A stretch of 6,554 bases of DNA from Spirochaetales bacterium (lineage in GTDB: Bacteria; Spirochaetota; Spirochaetia; Sphaerochaetales; Sphaerochaetaceae): positions 1 through 6,554 of the forward strand of contig JALFYG010000281.1 in NCBI GenBank assembly GCA_022784805.1, in the 5' to 3' direction. Shown piece after piece: positions 5,716-6,554 of this stretch (positions are counted from its first letter, which is position 1; each line of letters begins with the position of its first letter). Below the pieces are notes generated by a model, which made no database searches, was not told the origin of the DNA, and was given only the letters and a program-made list of their open reading frames with translations. Position numbers and translations under genes: made by a program.

Positions 5716-6554
5716 TTAGAGAATATATCTTGATAGATCCTGATTCTCTACAATGTTCTTTAGTCTTTCGTCTACATATCCCTTTGTGATGGTAATAGTC
5801 TGACCTGAGAGTTCATTGGCAGAGAAGCTTAGTTCCTCCAAGAGTTTTTCCATTACTGTGTGTAAGCGTCTGGCTCCAATGTTGTCATTGGACTGGTTAA
5901 CTTCAGCGGCAATTCTTGCTATCTCTCTAAGTGCATCGTCTTCATATTCAATGTTGACGTTCTCTGTGGAGAGAAGAGCCTTGTACTGCTTTGTAATGGC
6001 GTTCTGAGGCTCAGTAAGGATTCTATAGAAATCATTCTCAGTGAGGTCATTGAGCTCAACGTGGAGAGGGAATCTTCCCTGAAGCTCAGGAATGAGATCG
6101 CTAGGCTTGGAAAGAGAGAAGGCTCCTGCAGCAATGAAGAGGATATTTGTGGTGTCGATTACACCCCAACGTGTGGATACCTTTGTTCCCTCGACAATTG
6201 GGAGGATATCACGCTGGACACCTTCTCTGGAGACATCCGCGCCGCTTGTGTTGCCACGGGAAGCAACCTTATCGATTTCATCGATGAAGATTATTCCCAT
6301 CTGCTCAGTTCTTTCCTTGGCTTCATCAACAGCTTTGTCGATGTCAACCACTCTCTCCATCTCTTCTTCTTTGATTATTTCCCTTGCTCTCTTAATTGTA
6401 ATCTTTCTAAGATGCTGGCCATTCTGACCGGAGAAGATGGAGCCAAGGGAATTCATTGCATTCTGAAGATCCTCCATATTTCCACCGCCCACAATGTTGA
6501 TGCTTGGCTTTGGAGAGCGGACATTCATCTCAACTTCTTTGTTATCGAAGACGC
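5716..6554 (-). CDS. hslU: ATP-dependent protease ATPase subunit HslU (5' end outside window)
   Basis: HslU (ClpY) is the AAA+ unfoldase that forms hexamers and feeds proteins into the HslV peptidase chamber in the cytoplasm. The frame is open to the window edge, giving about 278 of roughly 440-450 residues; Walker A and the pore loop lie outside. Counting the Met at 6528 as 1, the end of the I domain is followed by Walker B GIIFIDEIDK (78-87), GADVSREGVQRDILPIVEG (96-114), sensor 1 region ILFIAAGAF (119-127), the arginine finger in PELQGRFP (R142), sensor 2 GARRLHTV (208-215), and the C-terminal tail DLSRYIL (264-270). In E. coli the matching tail (DLSRFIL) inserts into HslV to activate it, so an HslV partner is expected, most likely just upstream beyond the window. 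The Met at 6528 is internal, not the start. Confidence 0.97.
   Translation of the reverse strand, partial: VFDNKEVEMNVRSPKPSINIVGGGNMEDLQNAMNSLGSIFSGQNGQHLRKITIKRAREIIKEEEMERVVDIDKAVDEAKERTEQMGIIFIDEIDKVASRGNTSGADVSREGVQRDILPIVEGTKVSTRWGVIDTTNILFIAAGAFSLSKPSDLIPELQGRFPLHVELNDLTENDFYRILTEPQNAITKQYKALLSTENVNIEYEDDALREIARIAAEVNQSNDNIGARRLHTVMEKLLEELSFSANELSGQTITITKGYVDERLKNIVENQDLSRYIL

Overview
The window is ordinary-density bacterial chromosome, probably from a spirochaete. That assignment is an inference: a SecA with the SEC-C zinc tail, HslU and the flagellar GTPase FlhF occur together, arginine is mostly AGA, coding strands are purine-rich, and a cell-envelope pair resembles spirochaete-type architectures. 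FlhF implies that the lineage is flagellated or recently was. No tRNA, rRNA, CRISPR array, insertion sequence or phage gene was seen.

Layout. (1) Positions 1-1773, plus strand: the C-terminal two thirds of secA, closed by a strong UUCG-loop terminator. (2) Positions 1774-2234: 461 bases without an intact gene. On the minus strand they read like a decayed coding sequence with several stops and a frame change. (3) Positions 2235 to about 3668, minus strand: a single-pass membrane protein with a very long glutamate-rich stalk and a C-terminal domain shaped like a LytM/M23 peptidase but lacking its metal-binding histidines. (4) About 3708-4610, plus strand: a short protein with a membrane anchor and the dimerization ('pedestal') part of a class B penicillin-binding protein, without the transpeptidase domain. 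(5) Positions 4611-5696, minus strand: flhF. (6) Positions 5716-6554, minus strand: hslU, its 5' end outside the window, 19 bases upstream of flhF and probably co-transcribed with it.

The most interesting part is the divergent pair in (3) and (4). Both look like non-catalytic relatives of peptidoglycan enzymes, one of a hydrolase and one of a synthase. They start within about 40 bases of each other, and two opposed promoter candidates appear to share the same -10 hexamer. The pair may be an envelope scaffold or regulator rather than an enzyme system; this is a hypothesis from motif absence and gene layout, not a demonstrated function. The pseudo-PBP gene is packed tightly: its stop codon abuts the stop codon of flhF inside a 10-bp palindrome.
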